Positions 7,763-16,558 of a stretch of 32,033 nt of DNA are shown here, one piece after another. Numbering within the stretch: position 1 is the stretch's first letter; every line of letters starts with the position of its first letter. This stretch comes from Sediminibacterium magnilacihabitans (GTDB taxonomy: Bacteria; Bacteroidota; Bacteroidia; Chitinophagales; Chitinophagaceae): positions 1 to 32,033 of the forward strand of contig PVEQ01000029.1 of assembly GCA_002973575.1 (NCBI GenBank), given 5' to 3'. The notes under the pieces were generated by a model. The model worked only from the letters and a program-made list of their open reading frames with translations, was not told the origin of the DNA and searched no databases. Made by a program: the position numbers and the translations under genes.

Positions 7763-9271
7763 TTACAAAATCTCATATATAGAAAACTCGCTGTTAGTTA
7801 TGATTAGTTTGAGTTCTTTGGTAGAAAAATTACTAATTTCCTGCGCTTTTGATAATAATTCGTTCTCGACTAATACATGTGTAACATTATTATCAGATAA
7901 AATAGTTTTGTTCCATTTCAAATAGGGATAAGAAGCGAAATAAGTGTTATGAATTTCATTCGAGTGATTCCCATATTGGTATTCGAATGTTTTCGTACCA
8001 TATCCCAAAGCAACAGCTGTTGTTGAAACTCTGTATGGAACGCCATACCAAACTGATTTTCTGAAAGACTCAGGCCCGTTATTTAACAAGTCTATAAGCG
8101 CGGGGGTTTTGTTTCCAAGCTTTTCTTTATGAGCGAATGAAGCAATAGCTATTGCCGCAAGTATAAGCATTAAGATAAGGCCTTCTTTTACCATTTCAGG
8201 TATCGGAAGTTGGTTGATAAGCAGTGGCAGAAAAAAAGGGGTCAAAAAATAAAAACTGTAAGATATATAACGCCAGCATTCTCCAAGAAAGGCATATCTC
8301 CGGATTCCAGTTATGATAAATATAATAATAACAGATAAATATGTAAAGCTCAACCGGCGAAGTAATTGATATTCTGCATTATTGTTTTTCGGGATATTGA
8401 AAAGAATGTAGGAAAGCAGACATGTCATTAAAATTGAAGCGAAATATGGATAAGATTCATATACAGGCCTGGAGATAATATTTTTTAAAAAATGTATTAA
8501 CAAGTTCCGGGATGGCTTCGGTTTATAGTAATTCAAATAATATTGATAAGAATACTGAATTTGCGGTTTAATACTGGGAATAAATTCTTTAGGAAATAAA
8601 ATAGCTGACATTAATGCCGAAACGGGCAGTATTAAAAAAAGCAACCCATCTAACAATAAGATAGACGCAAGCACTATTGAAAAGAATGTCATCTGCCTAC
8701 AAAAAATTGAAGTGTTTAGAGACAAAAAGGCCAGCAAAACCATCAGCACAAAACTCCAAACTGTAATTCCATAAGATACATATAAAAACCAAAAGACTGA
8801 ATTCAACAGCAGTCCAAAATACCTGGGTTGCAGTACAGTATAATGTACGCGATGCTTATCAAGGCTGATATTATCAGGTTGGATAACAAAAAATATTACC
8901 ATAAAAGCCATCAGCCATTTATTTATATCTCCATGTATTATCAACATCAATAAAAAGAACAATGACGCTAGTACGTAAAGAAAAAAATTAGGGAGCCATG
9001 ATCTTTTTAATAAAGTATTATCACTAAATAATTTTCCAACAATTTTCATGTAGATGGATGGCACAAGAACTGGTTCATTTGATAAAAGGCATCTCTCATC
9101 TGAAACCCCGCAATTGTGTTTCCTGAAAAATTGTATCAGGAAAAAATAAGTGGCTGCGTCCCCATAAGGTCCCCCTGAAAAATAGGTCCAAATATTTTTA
9201 TTGTATCGTATATATATATACCTAAATACTACTAATCCTGTCAATGATAAAGCCATTACCCCAATATTCAT
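7763..9271 (-). CDS. Large multi-pass membrane protein, function unknown (GT-C- or polymerase-like)
   Basis: A 502-residue protein with about ten to eleven predicted membrane segments and an aromatic-rich, soluble-looking C-terminal region of about 100 residues. After the first segment comes a loop with SGGPYGDAATYFF (D38 the candidate acidic residue), and a second loop holds two Cys (HNCGVSDERC). Membrane-plus-C-terminal-domain architecture and an acidic first loop are typical of GT-C glycosyltransferases; an O-antigen polymerase is the alternative. I recognise no family. It sits between the amidotransferase trio and the methyltransferase/CMP-sugar block, 30 bp upstream of the Zn-ribbon methyltransferase. 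The opening ATG is at 9271. Confidence 0.6.
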   Translation of the reverse strand: MNIGVMALSLTGLVVFRYIYIRYNKNIWTYFSGGPYGDAATYFFLIQFFRKHNCGVSDERCLLSNEPVLVPSIYMKIVGKLFSDNTLLKRSWLPNFFLYVLASLFFLLMLIIHGDINKWLMAFMVIFFVIQPDNISLDKHRVHYTVLQPRYFGLLLNSVFWFLYVSYGITVWSFVLMVLLAFLSLNTSIFCRQMTFFSIVLASILLLDGLLFLILPVSALMSAILFPKEFIPSIKPQIQYSYQYYLNYYKPKPSRNLLIHFLKNIISRPVYESYPYFASILMTCLLSYILFNIPKNNNAEYQLLRRLSFTYLSVIIIFIITGIRRYAFLGECWRYISYSFYFLTPFFLPLLINQLPIPEMVKEGLILMLILAAIAIASFAHKEKLGNKTPALIDLLNNGPESFRKSVWYGVPYRVSTTAVALGYGTKTFEYQYGNHSNEIHNTYFASYPYLKWNKTILSDNNVTHVLVENELLSKAQEISNFSTKELKLIITNSEFSIYEIL

Positions 9272-9284
9272 GTTAGCTTATTAT

Positions 9285-10046
9285 TTAACTTAAAGCTTTT
9301 TCCAATCGTTTCTTATCAGGGAAATTGACCAGCACCCCCATTCCCTTTTTTTGGTACACAACCATACTTCCTAACGCAACGGCCGACGCCTTCCCATGTT
9401 TGACAACCTTTTCAATATGTTCGATACTTCCTGCGCCTCCATTTGCTATAACTGGAACTGAAACAGCTCTCTCAACTTTATTGACCAGTTCCATATCAAA
9501 ACCGTTCCAGGTACCATCTCTATCCATTGACGTAAGCAAAATTTCACCGGCTCCCATGTTAGTCAGATGTTGTATATACTCAATAATATCTGCGGATATC
9601 TTCTCTGTCCCATCGTTTATATAAACCTGATATTTTCCCCAAATATTCTTCTTGACGTCAACGGAAGCAACTACTGCCTGAACTCCATAATGTTCAGCAA
9701 TTTGCTTAATTAACTCTGGAGAGCGGTATGCATGTGTATTTAAGATCACTTTCTCAAATCCAATAGCAAAAATTCGTCTTGCATTATCAAAGCTATCAAT
9801 ACCTCCACCATAAGAAAGGGGCATAAAACATTCATTCGAAATTTGTTGTAAGATGGAAATATTGGGTTTCCGATTCTCGAGTGATGCTCTGATATCAAGA
9901 AAACAAAGTTCATCCACTTCTAGTTCATTAAATATCCTTACCGTATTAATCGGATCTCCTATATAACCATAATTTCCGAACTTAACTGTTTTAACCAGAC
10001 TCTCACCTATCAATTGTAAGCAGGGAATGATCCTTGTCTTAAGCAT
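9285..10046 (-). CDS. hisF2: HisF-like subunit of a sugar amidotransferase (HisF2)
   Basis: A 253-residue TIM-barrel protein closely following HisF: MLKTRIIPCL at the start, the SYGGGID phosphate-binding segment near 79-84, D130 in ASVD, and TSMDRDGTWNG near 172-182. The catalytic Asp11 of true imidazole-glycerol-phosphate synthase is Gln here (CLQLIG), while Asp130 is kept. That pattern argues against histidine biosynthesis. It fits the paralogues that pair with HisH2 and a WbpG-type enzyme to deliver ammonia for acetamidino-sugar formation in Pseudomonas O-antigen. It lies 1 bp downstream of the HisH-like gene. The role in amidination is inferred from the trio. Confidence 0.85.
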   Translation of the reverse strand: MLKTRIIPCLQLIGESLVKTVKFGNYGYIGDPINTVRIFNELEVDELCFLDIRASLENRKPNISILQQISNECFMPLSYGGGIDSFDNARRIFAIGFEKVILNTHAYRSPELIKQIAEHYGVQAVVASVDVKKNIWGKYQVYINDGTEKISADIIEYIQHLTNMGAGEILLTSMDRDGTWNGFDMELVNKVERAVSVPVIANGGAGSIEHIEKVVKHGKASAVALGSMVVYQKKGMGVLVNFPDKKRLEKALS

Positions 10047-10047
10047 A

Positions 10048-10659
10048 TTATATTTCGGAAAAATTTTTTAATAGCTTCATACCAAATTTGTGGCTTTTTT
10101 CAGGATGAAATTGTGCCCCGTAAATATTGCCCTGGCAAATAATCGAATCAAATTCGGTTCCATATTTTGTAGTACACAAAACATGATCTCTTTTATTACA
10201 CTGTACATAATAACTATGTACAAAATAAAATCTTGGCTCATCCGGAAGATCCTTGGTCAATAAAGACTCATTTTGATAGATAATATCGTTCCAGCCCATA
10301 TGAGGTATTTTCAACGCTCCGTTATCGGGGAAATTGAATTTTATTGTTTTAGCAGATATCCATCCCAATCCTGGAAGATTACCTTCTTCACTGTATGCTG
10401 TTAGTAACTGCATACCCAAACAAATGCCCAATATTGGTACTTTTTCGTCAAGCGCTTTACGATGCAGAACCGGAATAAGTCCGCTATTTTCAAGGCTTTG
10501 CATCGCTGCATCAAATGCCCCCACGCCTGGTAATAATAACTTTTGAGCGTCCGTAATTACTGCAGGATCTCCCGAAATACGGCTCTCTACACCAATACGT
10601 TTAAACATATTTTGTACAGAGCCAAGATTTCCCATTCCATAATCAACAATAGTAATCAT
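10048..10659 (-). CDS. hisH2: HisH-like glutaminase subunit of a sugar amidotransferase (HisH2)
   Basis: A 203-residue class I glutamine amidotransferase. It starts MITIVDYGMGNLGSV, has the nucleophile elbow GICLGMQ with Cys80, and the His185/Glu187 pair in QFHPEKS, so the full triad is present. It hydrolyses glutamine and would pass ammonia to its partners. A GTG one codon earlier is possible, but ATG at 10659 shares a base with the stop of the upstream gene (TGATG), a classic coupling arrangement. It is the middle gene of a wbpG-hisH2-hisF2 set. Confidence 0.88.
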   Translation of the reverse strand: MITIVDYGMGNLGSVQNMFKRIGVESRISGDPAVITDAQKLLLPGVGAFDAAMQSLENSGLIPVLHRKALDEKVPILGICLGMQLLTAYSEEGNLPGLGWISAKTIKFNFPDNGALKIPHMGWNDIIYQNESLLTKDLPDEPRFYFVHSYYVQCNKRDHVLCTTKYGTEFDSIICQGNIYGAQFHPEKSHKFGMKLLKNFSEI

Positions 10660-11831
10660 CACGCCGTTTTTACAGGGAAACAGTATTTCATATAGAAACT
10701 ATGGGGAACAAGATGGGCTTTCATCAGTAAGAAAAAAAATGGCCTTAGTCTCTCAAATCTTCTTTTATACGTCGGGAATTCGTACCAATATCTTGGTTCA
10801 TCGCGCATAACCCTTTCATAGTCTTCATCGCTTAGTTTCAGTCTTTTCTTGAAATAACCCAGTAGTTCAGGTTCGATATAAGGAGGTTTATTATAATACT
10901 CCTCAATAGCTTGATCTCTGGTGATTTTTCCACTTCTGACTGAGGCAGATAAGCTATTATTCCGGTAATCAATGTGAAACTTCTGTGGACAATAAATGCC
11001 ATGAAAAAAGGATGTCATTCTGTTTTCAAGGTGATGTCCACCATAATATTGCCATCCAAATTCTTTTTCAAGAAAAGCTTTTGCTTCTTCTTTAGAATAT
11101 CTAATATACCACAAGGGGCGGATTTTTTTGATCCTATAAAAAGCAGTCCATTTAATAAACTTCCAAAAAGTCATCAATGGATAAGTCTTCATAGGAAGCT
11201 TCCCGTACTTTTTATGTATTGAAGATATGTACTTACCATCAAAATAGTTCTTCCCTAATGGGCTGATTCCTTCAGCCATAAAAGAATGTCCCTCTAACAC
11301 ATATTTTATTCCATATTTAGCTGCCGCTCTATACATGGTTTCCGCCAATGCTAGATCAGTTGAAGCTTCAATTTCCGGAACACTTGCGATGAAAAAAGCT
11401 TTGAAAATATCGTCTGCTTCTTTATTATCGATCACATGTGTATATAAGTCTACTTTTAACGCTCCAAGAACTTTTCTTATATTTTCCGTAGCAATAGAGG
11501 TATTCCATGTATTATCATAATGTACTGCCAAAGGTCTTAGGCCTTGCTGAATAGCCCACCATACCATATAGGATGAATCTGTACCTCCGCTCACTCCGAT
11601 AATGCAATCATATTGCTTGTCTTTCCCGTCTTTTTTTATCTTACTAACAATTTCACGAATCGTGTTTTCTCCTTCAGGCTTACCAGTGTGGTATTCGGCA
11701 ATTAGGTTGTCGACCATGTGACAATAATTACAAACACCTCCTTCATCAAAAGAAATGTTGGGGACCGAATTATCATAGATACATCTTGAACATATCTCGA
11801 TATTAGCGGTATTTGAGATTTCTGCTTGCAT
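10659..11831 (-). CDS. wbpG: N-acetyl sugar amidotransferase (WbpG/PseA type)
   Basis: A 390-residue protein. Two CxxC pairs (C14/C17 and C34/C37) form an N-terminal zinc-ribbon, followed by the PP-loop ATPase signature SGGTDSS (81-87). This matches the WbpG/WbuX family that adenylates the acetamido oxygen of a sugar and replaces it with ammonia, giving an acetamidino group. In Pseudomonas the ammonia comes from HisH2/HisF2, whose genes follow immediately here. The likely substrate is the 2,3-diacetamido uronic acid made by the WbpB/D/E genes at 16.6-19.2 kb. A weak promoter candidate lies in the 109-bp gap upstream. The family is firm, the exact acceptor inferred. Confidence 0.88.
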   Translation of the reverse strand: MQAEISNTANIEICSRCIYDNSVPNISFDEGGVCNYCHMVDNLIAEYHTGKPEGENTIREIVSKIKKDGKDKQYDCIIGVSGGTDSSYMVWWAIQQGLRPLAVHYDNTWNTSIATENIRKVLGALKVDLYTHVIDNKEADDIFKAFFIASVPEIEASTDLALAETMYRAAAKYGIKYVLEGHSFMAEGISPLGKNYFDGKYISSIHKKYGKLPMKTYPLMTFWKFIKWTAFYRIKKIRPLWYIRYSKEEAKAFLEKEFGWQYYGGHHLENRMTSFFHGIYCPQKFHIDYRNNSLSASVRSGKITRDQAIEEYYNKPPYIEPELLGYFKKRLKLSDEDYERVMRDEPRYWYEFPTYKRRFERLRPFFFLLMKAHLVPHSFYMKYCFPVKTA

Positions 11832-11904
11832 TATGGTTAAAATTCTAGTAAACTCTTTAATAATTTATTCCCCTATTTTCTACTCTGGCACGATGTTACG
11901 CACG

Positions 11905-11935
11905 GATAAACTACCATTGATATTTCTGTACAAAA
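11905..11935 (-). promoter_or_regulatory. Candidate internal Bacteroidota promoter upstream of wbpG
   Basis: In the 109-bp gap the minus strand has TTTTG, 17 bp, then TAGTTTATC, about 75 bp before the wbpG ATG. The Bacteroidota consensus is TTTG then TAnnTTTG; the -33 part matches and the -7 part matches only partly. It is a weak call resting on one of the two long gaps in the operon. Confidence 0.25.
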
Positions 11936-11940
11936 CTTAA

Positions 11941-12483
11941 TTATAAAAGCTTAGCCGGCGTTCCAGCTATTTTGCTTCCTTCCGGGAAAGATCTGTTGAC
12001 AAAACTGTTTGCGCCAACAATGCATCCTGTTCCGAGTGTAACTCCTTTTACTATGATCGAATTCGGACCAATGTAACAATTGTCTCCTATAACAGTACAT
12101 GCATAATCATACGCTGCTGTGCCTCCACCTGTTGCCCAATTTACTGAATCGTGGCTGTAGATCTGAACTCCTGCTGATATGCTGCAGTTACTTCCGACTT
12201 CTAATCCCCCGGAACCATCTAATATGGTAAATGGTCCTATCCATGTTTTGGCGCCAACTTTTACTTTTCCAAATACATAGGATAAATCATATATCGAGCT
12301 CCCTTCTCCAAACCCTAAAGATTTTGCTCTTTCCCAACGATCAAATAGAAGCTCTGTAAATGGCAAGGATCGGTCAAATTGATCTTTGTAATAATTTTCA
12401 AGATGGGCTTTAAGGCGTAACATTTCATCAAACAGAGCTTTCAAACCCTCTTTATGAACATCAAATGATTCTTCTTTTTTCAA
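11941..12483 (-). CDS. Left-handed beta-helix acyltransferase (WbbJ/LacA-like)
   Basis: About 180 residues. After a helical N-terminus (about 1-55) comes a run of hexapeptide repeats (for example VGSNCSISAG, IGDNCYIGPN, LGTGCIVGAN), ending in the usual AGTPAKLL. A mid-protein SHDSVNW supplies the likely catalytic His of the Lac/WbbJ acetyltransferases. It probably O- or N-acetylates a glycan precursor using acetyl-CoA. The frame opens with TTG at 12483, 4 bp after the asnB stop; an ATG at 12423 would cut into the N-terminus. The TTG start is plausible by coupling, but uncertain. A 109-bp non-coding gap follows. Confidence 0.75.
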   Translation of the reverse strand: MKKEESFDVHKEGLKALFDEMLRLKAHLENYYKDQFDRSLPFTELLFDRWERAKSLGFGEGSSIYDLSYVFGKVKVGAKTWIGPFTILDGSGGLEVGSNCSISAGVQIYSHDSVNWATGGGTAAYDYACTVIGDNCYIGPNSIIVKGVTLGTGCIVGANSFVNRSFPEGSKIAGTPAKLL

Positions 12484-12487
12484 CTGG

Positions 12488-14389
12488 TTAATGTTGATTA
12501 AGTTTTTCTCCGTTTAAAAAAATTCTGCACCACCATTCAAAATTCATCAAACTCCATAGTAAAAGCCTGTGGTTTATTTTTTTGTTTAAATGTTCATCAA
12601 CTATTCTTTCAACGTGATTCGGATTGATGAATTCAGATGACACAGTACGCTTATTCAGTAACAAATCTTTCATGTAATCTGCATTTTCCCCACGATACCA
12701 GCTTTCATCTGGTGCGCTGAATCCCTGCTTCTTCCGATTAATAATCTGCTGGGGCATGAAATCAAGCATGGCTTTTCTGAGAACATTTTTGCCATCGTCG
12801 TATTCTGTGTACATTTCCTTTTTGTTCTTGTACTCATTTTCATCTATACGTTTCATATTCTCCAGGTTGCCCAGCTTATGCTTTACCGGAATGCACTGGG
12901 CAAAGCTGACAAGGTCATTGTCCATAAAAGGGAATCGCTCCTCAAGGCCATGCGCCATCGCTAGCTTATCACCTACTAGCAATAAACCAGGCAAAAACGT
13001 TTTGATCTCAAAATATAACGAGTTATTGATATGCTGTTCAGGTGTATCATACGCCAGTTTCTTATTAAAGAGAAATACTCTTTCGAAAATCTGTCTCGGT
13101 TCAGTGATATCATCAACACCCTTTATCATAGAAGAAGTAAAAAGGGAGGGCTTATCTTCTTCTTTCACCATTCGCTGCCAGAACTGGTAATATTGATCAA
13201 AGAAATCCTGCCTTCCCAACGAACGGAAAATCCGATAATACCGCCAAGGATAGCCCCCATATAATTCATCACCTCCAGTTCCCTGTAAACATACTTTTAC
13301 AAATTTAGAAGCCAGTCTCGAGATATAATAATTGGGATAGCTCATACCTACCCTCAGGTCTTCAAGGTGCCAAACCAATTTCGGTAAACTCCATCTGAGG
13401 TCTCCAGCATTCATTACCTGTTCATAATGTTCGCTTTTGATATAATTGGCTGTTAATTCGGCGTCTCTTCGTTCATCATAATTTGCTTCCACACCTGTCA
13501 CCTCGCTCATATCAAATCCACATGTAAAAGTGAACAAACGAGGCACGTGCCTTGCAGCAGCTACTGCTATGGAACCTGAGTCCATACCTCCGCTAAGATA
13601 GCTTCCAACTGGCACATCTGCTACCATTTGCTTTGCCACTGCCTTGCTGAAAAGACGTTCCGTTTCCAATCTTGCCTCTTCAAAACTTAGCTTCTCATCC
13701 GGTTGGGAAAAGTCATAATCCCACCACGAATGGTGTTGTACATAAGAACTATTCTTGTCAATGCAAACAGTATTTGCCTGTGGCAGCATATGTACATCCT
13801 TGAAAAGGGTGCCATAAGAAAACATGTTCTGAAAGGTGAAGTATTCATTCAGTGAATTGCAATCGAGCTCAACAGAGAATTTGGCATGGCTTAGAAATGC
13901 CTTGATTTCAGAAGCAAATAATAATACACCATTTTTAAAATAATAATATAATGGCTTGATTCCATATCTGTCTCTTGTAAGCCATAATTGCCTGCTTTTG
14001 GCATGCCATGCACCTATTGCAAACATACCATCCAATCGCTCGAAAAAAGAAGGTCCATACGCTGAAAGCCCTTCTGTTATTACTTCTGTATCTGAAGTAG
14101 AAATGAATTCATGACCTTTTGCCTGTAATTCCAGTTTTAATTCCCTGAAATTGTAGATACATCCATTAAATACAATTACCCATTCACCATCCTTGCTGCT
14201 CATGGGTTGAGCTCCTTTCGGAGAAATATCAAGAATTGCCAGGCGCCTGTGTCCCAATGCCAGATTTTCATCCAAAAAAATTCCCTCACCATCAGGTCCC
14301 CGGTGAGCAAGCGCATCTGTCATGCCTTTTATTTCCTGTGTTGACACAGGAATACTCTTCAAGTTAAAAATGCCAGCTATTCCGCACAC
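12488..14389 (-). CDS. asnB: Asparagine synthase-like amidotransferase, copy 2
   Basis: Also 633 residues, with the AsnB layout: MCGIAG with nucleophile Cys2, GHRRLAILD (Arg49), and an ATP-pyrophosphatase P-loop SGGMDS near residue 265. In the glutamine pocket the motif is FNGCIYNF rather than NGEIYNF: the glutamine-binding Glu76 of E. coli AsnB is Cys77 here (codon TGT at 14161-14159). So it may use glutamine poorly, or ammonia directly. The start is GTG (14389) overlapping the aminotransferase stop by one base (TAGTG). It sits with an aminotransferase, epimerase and acyltransferase, suggesting sugar-carboxylate amidation; true asparagine synthesis is less likely. Fairly divergent from copy 1. 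Confidence 0.88.
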   Translation of the reverse strand: MCGIAGIFNLKSIPVSTQEIKGMTDALAHRGPDGEGIFLDENLALGHRRLAILDISPKGAQPMSSKDGEWVIVFNGCIYNFRELKLELQAKGHEFISTSDTEVITEGLSAYGPSFFERLDGMFAIGAWHAKSRQLWLTRDRYGIKPLYYYFKNGVLLFASEIKAFLSHAKFSVELDCNSLNEYFTFQNMFSYGTLFKDVHMLPQANTVCIDKNSSYVQHHSWWDYDFSQPDEKLSFEEARLETERLFSKAVAKQMVADVPVGSYLSGGMDSGSIAVAAARHVPRLFTFTCGFDMSEVTGVEANYDERRDAELTANYIKSEHYEQVMNAGDLRWSLPKLVWHLEDLRVGMSYPNYYISRLASKFVKVCLQGTGGDELYGGYPWRYYRIFRSLGRQDFFDQYYQFWQRMVKEEDKPSLFTSSMIKGVDDITEPRQIFERVFLFNKKLAYDTPEQHINNSLYFEIKTFLPGLLLVGDKLAMAHGLEERFPFMDNDLVSFAQCIPVKHKLGNLENMKRIDENEYKNKKEMYTEYDDGKNVLRKAMLDFMPQQIINRKKQGFSAPDESWYRGENADYMKDLLLNKRTVSSEFINPNHVERIVDEHLNKKINHRLLLWSLMNFEWWCRIFLNGEKLNQH

Positions 14390-15546
14390 TATTTGATAGA
14401 TTTAAGCGCCATTATAACATAATCATAATCATCTTTCGTCATCTTATTATGCAAAGGAATTGACATGGAATACTGGTCTGCTGCAAATGCCCCAGGAAAA
14501 TCCATTGGTTGGATATTAAAGGTTCGTGCATAAAAATCCAGCATATGAACCGCATGAGTGCCGGGTCTTGTCGCAATACCTTTCGCCTGCAACAGCTCCA
14601 TGATATCGTTTCTCTTCATTGGAGATTTCGATTCATCAATAAACGTAACATAGCTTTGCCAGCCATGCTTGTAATCAGCCGGGACCACAGGCGTACGCAT
14701 CCATTTGATCTCTTTCAATGCTTCGGTATAATAGGCTGCCCAATGATGCCTTTCATCAATAAAACGATCCAATTTTGAAAGTTGTATTGTTCCAATGGCT
14801 CCCTGCAGATCGGTCATCCGGTAATTATATCCTACCAAATCAAACGCAGGAAGTATATATGGTTTAGGTCCATGATGTCTTTGTTCTTCTGAAACAGACG
14901 CTCCGTGATTTCTTAACATGTCCAGTCGTTTGGCAAGTGATTCATCATTTGTAGTCAGCATCCCCCCTTCGCCTGTGGTAACCGACTTCCGGGGATGAAA
15001 TGAAAAACAACCAACATGACCTAAGCTCCCTGCCGGACGCCCCATAAGTGCAGCCCCCGCAGCACAAGCTCCATCTTCTACAATTTTGAGGTCAGGGAAT
15101 TTTAATTTGATAGTATCCACATCTGCGCATAATCCAAACAAATGAACAGGGATGATCGCTTTCGTTCTCCCAGTTATTTTAGATGCAATCTGATCAATAT
15201 CAATGTTGAATGTCATTGGGTTAATATCAACAAAAACGGGTGTTGCATTGCAATACATTACTGCATTTGCAGTTGACACCCATGTGAAAGCAGGTACAAG
15301 AACTTCATCACCTTTACCGATTCCGCACGCTAGTAATGCCAGGTGCAAAGCTGTAGTACAGTTAGAAACAGCCAGCGCATATTTTACCTGGTGTCTTTCT
15401 GCAAACATCTTCTCAAATTCCCGCACTTTAGGTCCTTGGGTAATCCATCCGGATTCAATGGGTCCCTTTAATGCCATCCATTCTTCTTCTCCCATTGAGG
15501 GGATTGATATAGGTATATTTCTCTTTTCCATATTACGCATACTCAT
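14389..15546 (-). CDS. DegT/DnrJ/EryC1/StrS-family sugar aminotransferase
   Basis: A 385-residue PLP enzyme of the nucleotide-sugar aminotransferase family. The Schiff-base Lys is K187 in FSFHPRKSVTTGEGG; SNCTTALHLAL (61-71) binds the phosphate, and ATRPGTHAVH near the C-terminus is typical. It transfers an amino group from glutamate to a keto sugar, usually at C3 or C4. Its neighbour upstream (23 bp) is an NAD-dependent epimerase. The specific substrate cannot be named; it differs from the WbpE-like enzyme at 18104-19234. The start ATG is at 15546, though the Met at residue 6 is also possible. Confidence 0.88.
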   Translation of the reverse strand: MSMRNMEKRNIPISIPSMGEEEWMALKGPIESGWITQGPKVREFEKMFAERHQVKYALAVSNCTTALHLALLACGIGKGDEVLVPAFTWVSTANAVMYCNATPVFVDINPMTFNIDIDQIASKITGRTKAIIPVHLFGLCADVDTIKLKFPDLKIVEDGACAAGAALMGRPAGSLGHVGCFSFHPRKSVTTGEGGMLTTNDESLAKRLDMLRNHGASVSEEQRHHGPKPYILPAFDLVGYNYRMTDLQGAIGTIQLSKLDRFIDERHHWAAYYTEALKEIKWMRTPVVPADYKHGWQSYVTFIDESKSPMKRNDIMELLQAKGIATRPGTHAVHMLDFYARTFNIQPMDFPGAFAADQYSMSIPLHNKMTKDDYDYVIMALKSIK

Positions 15547-15569
15547 TATATTATCAATAGTTGATCTGT

Positions 15570-16553
15570 TTATCTTTTTCTGTCAACTCCAGTTTCGATT
15601 CTCCAATCAATTAATTTTTGCAATCCCTCTTCAAGCTTGTATTTGTATTCAAATCCTATTTCCTCCTTCGCTTTTTTTGCCGATCCAATTCTATTTTGAA
15701 CCAAGGCCCTGGCATCATCAGCAGAATAAGGTTTATAGTTTACTTTCAGAGTGGATTCTTTCAATTGTAATATGGTATCACATAATGTCTTGATCGAAGT
15801 TTGTACTTCTGTTCCTACATTATAAAAGCCAAAACTCTGATTGCTGGTCAGTCCAGCAATATTGGCTCGCGCAACGTCTTCAACATAAATAAAATCATAA
15901 GCCTGCGAACCGTCACCATTAATAGTGGGGGCTTCATTGGCCTCAATTTTATTAAGCATAATGGGCACAACACCCGTGTAAGCTGCGGTTTGATCCTGTC
16001 CCGGACCATAAACATTCATATATCGTAAGCCAATCACAGGTAACGCGTATCTGTCGTGAAATGCAGTACACATGGCTTCTCCAGCAATCTTCGTTGCCCC
16101 ATAGAAATTCTTATTATTGAAGGGATGTGATTCTGTCATTGGCAACTCCACTGCATCTCCGTATACAGATGCAGAAGAAGAATAAACCAGCTTTTTTACT
16201 TTGTTTCTTACACAAGCCTCTAAAACATTAAAGGTTCCTGCGATATTCACTTCAAATGCTGTTCTGGGAAAATCTTTGCAATGCAACAACCACATGGCTG
16301 ATAAATGAAATACATAATCCATTCCTCTCATAGCATCATCTAAAATATCTATATCCCTGATGTCGCCACCATTGGGGTATATTTTACAACGTGGGTCTTT
16401 GAGCGCCTCTACAATATTATCCATCTTGCCCCTAGCAAAATTGTCATAGATAACAACTTCTGCTACTGCATGCTTAAGTAATTCAGACACAACAAATCCG
16501 CCGATAAAACCGGCGCCTCCAATAACTAAAACTTTTGACTGCTCTAATTGCAT
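15570..16553 (-). CDS. NAD-dependent nucleotide-sugar epimerase/dehydratase (extended SDR)
   Basis: A 327-residue extended short-chain dehydrogenase/reductase: GGAGFIGG (12-19) Rossmann loop, SSSASVYG region, and catalytic Y151/K155 in NFYGATK. It resembles the UDP-glucose/UDP-GlcNAc 4-epimerase group but could be a dehydratase. The order epimerase, aminotransferase, amidotransferase suggests a second sugar path separate from the WbpB/D/E module. The start ATG is at 16553, 5 bp after the wbpB stop. No Shine-Dalgarno is evident. The substrate is not assigned. Confidence 0.85.
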   Translation of the reverse strand: MQLEQSKVLVIGGAGFIGGFVVSELLKHAVAEVVIYDNFARGKMDNIVEALKDPRCKIYPNGGDIRDIDILDDAMRGMDYVFHLSAMWLLHCKDFPRTAFEVNIAGTFNVLEACVRNKVKKLVYSSSASVYGDAVELPMTESHPFNNKNFYGATKIAGEAMCTAFHDRYALPVIGLRYMNVYGPGQDQTAAYTGVVPIMLNKIEANEAPTINGDGSQAYDFIYVEDVARANIAGLTSNQSFGFYNVGTEVQTSIKTLCDTILQLKESTLKVNYKPYSADDARALVQNRIGSAKKAKEEIGFEYKYKLEEGLQKLIDWRIETGVDRKR

Positions 16554-16558
16554 ATAAT

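Noticed and set aside
9285..10659. Histidine biosynthesis genes hisF and hisH
   Set aside because: No other his genes are near, HisF Asp11 is replaced by Gln, and a WbpG-type gene directly precedes them.
12756..13190. 144-residue plus-strand frame
   Set aside because: It is antisense to the second asnB-like gene and looks like low-complexity Ser/Leu-rich translation.
15203..15793. 196-residue open frame on the plus strand
   Set aside because: It is antisense to the DegT aminotransferase and epimerase genes and has no recognisable domain.
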